Below, in pieces: positions 63,002 to 64,000 of a DNA stretch of 64,000 nt; position 1 is the first letter of the stretch, and each line of letters begins with the position of its first letter. This DNA comes from Lewinellaceae bacterium (lineage in GTDB: Bacteria; Bacteroidota; Bacteroidia; Chitinophagales; Saprospiraceae): NCBI GenBank assembly GCA_020636215.1, contig JACJYG010000008.1, positions 482,501 to 546,500 on the forward strand, read 5' to 3'. The notes beneath the pieces were generated by a model that was not told the origin of the DNA, searched no databases, and saw nothing but the letters and a program-made list of their open reading frames with translations. Made by a program: the position numbers and the translations under genes.

Positions 63002-64000
63002 ATGATTTTGTGGTTCGCTTCGCCAATGTAAATGGCACTGGTTCCGCCAGCGCCAATAACATGTTTGCCAAGGCCATTTTCCGGATGGGCATACCGATGT
63101 CGCCCAAGAATATTTTCCCATCCAATATACAGGGGCTGCCCACCTGGTACGAAGTCCGGATCAGTGAGAAGGGCTATTTGGGCCGGCGGGAAGGTATCGA
63201 CCTGATGGTGTGTGTCAACCCCCAAAGCATGGCGGAAGATGTGGCTTCGGTCAAGCCCGGAGGCTATTTTCTGTACGACAACACCAAAAAGCTGCACCCC
63301 CAGTTCATCCGCGAAGATATCCACTATATCGGTATACCGATGACGGATATGGTGATGCACCAGTATAGCGACCCCCGGCAGCGGCAGTTGTTCAAAAACG
63401 TCGTTTATGTCGGCGCCTTATCGGCTTTACTGGATATAGAATTCGAAGTACTGGCCGGCATTATCCGCGACCAGTTCAAAAAGAAGGAAAAGTTGATTGC
63501 GCCCAATATCAAGGCACTGGAGCTGGGGCTGCATTTTATCCACAAACATTATGACTACCCTCTGGATATCCGCCTGGAGAGAAGGGACAGTGTAAAGGAC
63601 AGCATTCTGATCGACGGGAACACTGCCTGCGCGTTGGGTGCTATATATGGTGGCGCTACGGTTGCGGCCTGGTATCCTATTACACCTTCAACCTCTGTTG
63701 TCAGTGCATTTGGCAAGTATGTCAGCAAACTGCGGATAGACCCTGAAACCGGAAAACGGAAGTTCGCCATAGTACAGGCCGAAGACGAGCTGGCCGCCAT
63801 GGGGGTTGTCATTGGCGCCACCTGGAACGGCGCCCGCTCCTTTACCGCCACCAGCGGCCCGGGGGTCTCCCTGATGAGCGAATTTCTGGGGCTGGCCTAT
63901 TTCGCGGAAATACCCGCCGTACTGATCAATGTGCAGCGGGGAGGGCCGTCTACCGGGATGCCTACCCGGACGCAGCAACCGGACATCCTTTCCAGCGCCT
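62980..64000 (+). CDS. 2-oxoacid:acceptor oxidoreductase alpha subunit (3' partial)
   Basis: The start of a KorA-type subunit with its fused gamma domain. The ATG at 62980 lies inside the end of the previous gene in another frame. Residues 1-190 are the gamma part (FANVNGTGSASANNMFAKAIFRMG, DLMVCVNPQSMAEDVASV). The alpha part begins about 205 with GNTACALGAIYGGATVAAWYPITPSTSV and includes AEDELAAMGVVIGATWNGARSFTATSGPG and LINVQRGGPSTGMPTRTQQ. The frame is open to the right edge, so the gene is cut off. A beta subunit probably follows. The enzyme decarboxylates a keto acid to the acyl-CoA with ferredoxin. Which keto acid cannot be said. Confidence 0.92.
   Translation, partial: MEQLNAVNDFVVRFANVNGTGSASANNMFAKAIFRMGIPMSPKNIFPSNIQGLPTWYEVRISEKGYLGRREGIDLMVCVNPQSMAEDVASVKPGGYFLYDNTKKLHPQFIREDIHYIGIPMTDMVMHQYSDPRQRQLFKNVVYVGALSALLDIEFEVLAGIIRDQFKKKEKLIAPNIKALELGLHFIHKHYDYPLDIRLERRDSVKDSILIDGNTACALGAIYGGATVAAWYPITPSTSVVSAFGKYVSKLRIDPETGKRKFAIVQAEDELAAMGVVIGATWNGARSFTATSGPGVSLMSEFLGLAYFAEIPAVLINVQRGGPSTGMPTRTQQPDILSSA

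Overview
The window reads as chromosomal DNA of a Bacteroidota bacterium, most likely a Saprospiria-like lineage (Lewinella/Phaeodactylibacter type; this placement is inference). The signs are a type IX secretion C-terminal sorting domain, a Reg_prop/Y_Y_Y hybrid sensor kinase, HisKA_2-LytTR signalling, a PorT-like outer-membrane barrel, a FucP-type sugar transporter, a promoter of the Bacteroidota form (TTG-N20-TAnnTTTG), and few Shine-Dalgarno sequences. Most of the window is moderately GC-rich. One block, about 45.8-53.2 kb, is clearly AT-richer.

Layout. 0-7.3 kb: the end of argJ, a secreted DUF2341/T9SS protein, and a three-gene block of ATP-grasp ligase, papain-like Cys-His-Asn protein and stand-alone alanine racemase. 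7.3-19.3 kb: uvrB, a secreted pentapeptide-like protein, a TPR-coiled-coil adenylate cyclase, a CBS/Usp stress group, a protein that looks like two tandem EAD11-like domains, an M61-like peptidase, and a TcmP/three-Cys-motif pair. 19.6-27 kb: a complete TetR-controlled tripartite efflux operon (TolC, MFP lipoprotein, two ATPases, two ABC-2 permeases) with visible operators and a 302-bp array of an 8-bp repeat. 27-39 kb: OMP, DapA-family lyase, EEP-family protein, a 1539-residue propeller-kinase-receiver-cyclase fusion, CutC, a FucP-like transporter, and several gene remnants.

39.2-45.7 kb holds a compact catabolic block: ethanolamine-type permease, glutamine-synthetase-like ligase, SDR, aldehyde dehydrogenase and class I glutamine amidotransferase. 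The order and content fit a gamma-glutamylated amine (for example ethanolamine) pathway that would release glutamate and an amino acid.

45.8-53.2 kb is the most striking part. It is an AT-rich island with a TPR histidine kinase, a LytTR response regulator, a second LytTR regulator that has lost its phospho-acceptor Asp, a secreted protein with a degenerate metallopeptidase motif, and a secreted cholesterol-dependent cytolysin (CDC) carrying an F-type-lectin-like domain, which is the architecture of streptococcal lectinolysin. The island lies between an intact amidotransferase gene and a diverged copy of that gene's last 31 codons plus downstream DNA.

53.6-64 kb: a VOC lipoprotein, an MFS transporter, RpiB with a small Cys-rich protein, a PaoABC-like molybdenum aldehyde oxidoreductase operon, a collapsed YcaQ-type gene, and a GltD-like flavoprotein/ferredoxin fusion overlapping a 2-oxoacid:acceptor oxidoreductase alpha gene that runs off the right edge. 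No rRNA, tRNA, CRISPR array or intact transposase gene was seen.
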